A stretch of 64,000 nucleotides of DNA from Sphingobacterium paucimobilis HER1398 (GTDB taxonomy: Bacteria > Bacteroidota > Bacteroidia > Sphingobacteriales > Sphingobacteriaceae). The stretch is taken from the NCBI RefSeq assembly GCF_000416985.1, contig NZ_ATDL01000004.1:434001-498000 (forward strand), written 5' to 3'. A model generated the notes under the pieces. It was not told where the DNA came from. It saw nothing but the letters and a program-made list of their open reading frames with translations, and did not search any database. This document shows positions 63,069 to 64,000 of the stretch, one piece after another. Positions within the stretch are counted from its first letter, which is position 1. Every line of letters starts with the position of its first letter. The position numbers were made by a program, and so were the translations under genes.

Positions 63069-64000
63069 TTAAATAATGTTATTGTCTTTGAGTACGGTAT
63101 TCATATTACGTACGGCCTCGCTGCTAGCTTTAAAAGAAACTTGTTCTTCTTCTGAAAGTATTAACGGTACGATTCTATCCCAGCCATTTTTGTTGATGAT
63201 AACAGGTACTCCTATATTAATATCCTTTTCCCCCATTTCTCCTTCAAGATATACAGATGCGGTGAAGAGTTTATTTTCATTCAGCACAATACTTTTGACC
63301 ATAGCTGCGGTCGCTGCTCCTGGAGCATACCAAGCCGAAGTACCTATCAGTGCCGTTAATGTGGCTCCACCGACCATAGTTTTCTTGACGATGTCTGCTT
63401 GTTCTTCTTCTGACAAGAATTGTGTTACAGGGATGCTGTTCCAGGTTGCTTTTTGTATCAATGGAATCATGGTGGTATCGCCATGCCCACCTATGACAAT
63501 AGCATTTAAATCAGAAGGAGAGGCATTCAGTTTGGTTGCTAACTGAAATTTAAAACGGGCTGAGTCTAATGCTCCTCCCATACCGATTATTCTATTTTTA
63601 GGAAGACCACTTGATTTTAAGGCTAGATAGGTCATTGTATCCATCGGGTTTGAAACCACAAGGATAATGATTTCAGGAGAATGTTTTACTAGGTTTTCTA
63701 CAACAGACTTTACAATGTTAGCATTTGTTCCAATTAGTTCTTCTCGAGTCATACCTGGTTTACGGGGGATACCTGAAGTGATGACAGCGACACTGCTCCC
63801 TGCTGTTTGTAGATAATCATTGGTAACACCTTTTATTTTTGTATCAAAGCCAAGTAGTGCTGCTGTCTGCATCATGTCTTGTGCTTTGCCTTCGGCGACG
63901 CCTTCTTTTATATCTAATAGTACAACCTCTTCCGCAAAATTGGCTCTTGCAATATTATCAGCTGTAGTGGCTCCTACGGCTCCGGCTCCTATGATCGTTA
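63069..64000 (-). CDS. mdh: Malate dehydrogenase (LDH-like type), partial at the right edge
   Basis: 310 codons are visible; only about three N-terminal residues lie beyond base 64000, because the first readable residues are TIIGAGAVGATTADN, the NAD-binding loop. SNPMDTMTY, the substrate arginine region GALDSARF and catalytic histidine in GGHGDTTMIP identify an LDH-like malate dehydrogenase. The tail is short. It oxidises malate to oxaloacetate in the TCA cycle. Downstream is the protease gene on the same strand. Confidence 0.94.
   Translation of the reverse strand, partial: TIIGAGAVGATTADNIARANFAEEVVLLDIKEGVAEGKAQDMMQTAALLGFDTKIKGVTNDYLQTAGSSVAVITSGIPRKPGMTREELIGTNANIVKSVVENLVKHSPEIIILVVSNPMDTMTYLALKSSGLPKNRIIGMGGALDSARFKFQLATKLNASPSDLNAIVIGGHGDTTMIPLIQKATWNSIPVTQFLSEEEQADIVKKTMVGGATLTALIGTSAWYAPGAATAAMVKSIVLNENKLFTASVYLEGEMGEKDINIGVPVIINKNGWDRIVPLILSEEEQVSFKASSEAVRNMNTVLKDNNII

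Overview
The window is a chromosomal segment from a member of the Bacteroidota, most likely a Sphingobacterium or a close Sphingobacteriaceae relative. The evidence is a SusC/SusD polysaccharide-utilisation locus with an ECF sigma/FecR pair, BACON and FISUMP domains, a type IX secretion sorting domain, the long IspG form, an ATP synthase operon lacking atpD and atpC, and repeated TAnnTTTG promoter boxes. Base composition is moderately AT-rich and genes are closely packed. I saw no rRNA, tRNA, insertion sequence, prophage or CRISPR array.

Layout. 1-14 kb holds housekeeping genes: a PAP2 phosphatase (cut by the left edge), a Fur-family regulator, a transaldolase-like aldolase, an MFS exporter, ispG, a LiaF-like membrane protein, an mlaE-mlaF lipid transporter pair, an rRNA methyltransferase, a 592-residue protein of unknown function, purU and parE. 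14-24 kb carries a DUF3575 outer-membrane protein, a mannose-6-phosphate-isomerase-type cupin, a PIF1-like helicase and the ATP synthase operon (atpI-like, a small membrane protein, atpB, E, F, H, A, G). 24-27 kb has a large S9 peptidase. 27-46.3 kb is a complete polysaccharide-utilisation locus: a divergent ECF sigma gene, FecR, SusC with an STN domain, SusD, a DUF5017 lipoprotein, an O-acetylesterase, a formylglycine-enzyme-like/sialidase-like fusion, a secreted propeller-like protein, a putative glycoside hydrolase, a BACON/FISUMP lipoprotein, an SGNH hydrolase broken by a -1 frame change, and a Tat-type sialidase-fold lipoprotein. 46.5-64 kb returns to housekeeping: argH, folA-thyA, mtaB, a PiT phosphate transporter, an SGNH hydrolase, a class III aminotransferase, tyrS, an ACP-phosphodiesterase-like gene, an amino-acid permease, kup, a sorting-domain-only secreted protein, a retropepsin-like protease and mdh (cut by the right edge).

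How the parts fit. In the polysaccharide locus, the STN domain of SusC probably signals through FecR to the ECF sigma factor. SusC/SusD import the glycan pieces, and the esterases and sialidase-fold or TIM-barrel proteins trim a decorated, probably O-acetylated glycan. The substrate is not fixed by the sequence.

The most unusual element is non-genic. Between argH and folA (about 48002-48610) lie 28-29 degenerate copies of a 21-bp unit in unbroken register. Each unit is built on the palindrome AGTGATCACT followed by 11 looser positions tending to a T-run/A-run. Twenty-one bp is two turns of B-DNA, so the dyads all lie on one helix face. The array crosses stop codons on both strands, and some neighbouring asymmetric units are complementary to each other. 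I do not recognise it as any named element. The next most interesting items are the frame change at an A AAA AAG slippery heptamer in the SGNH gene, the cysteine-less formylglycine-enzyme-like domain fused to a sialidase fold, and a glycine-rich repeat inserted in SusD.
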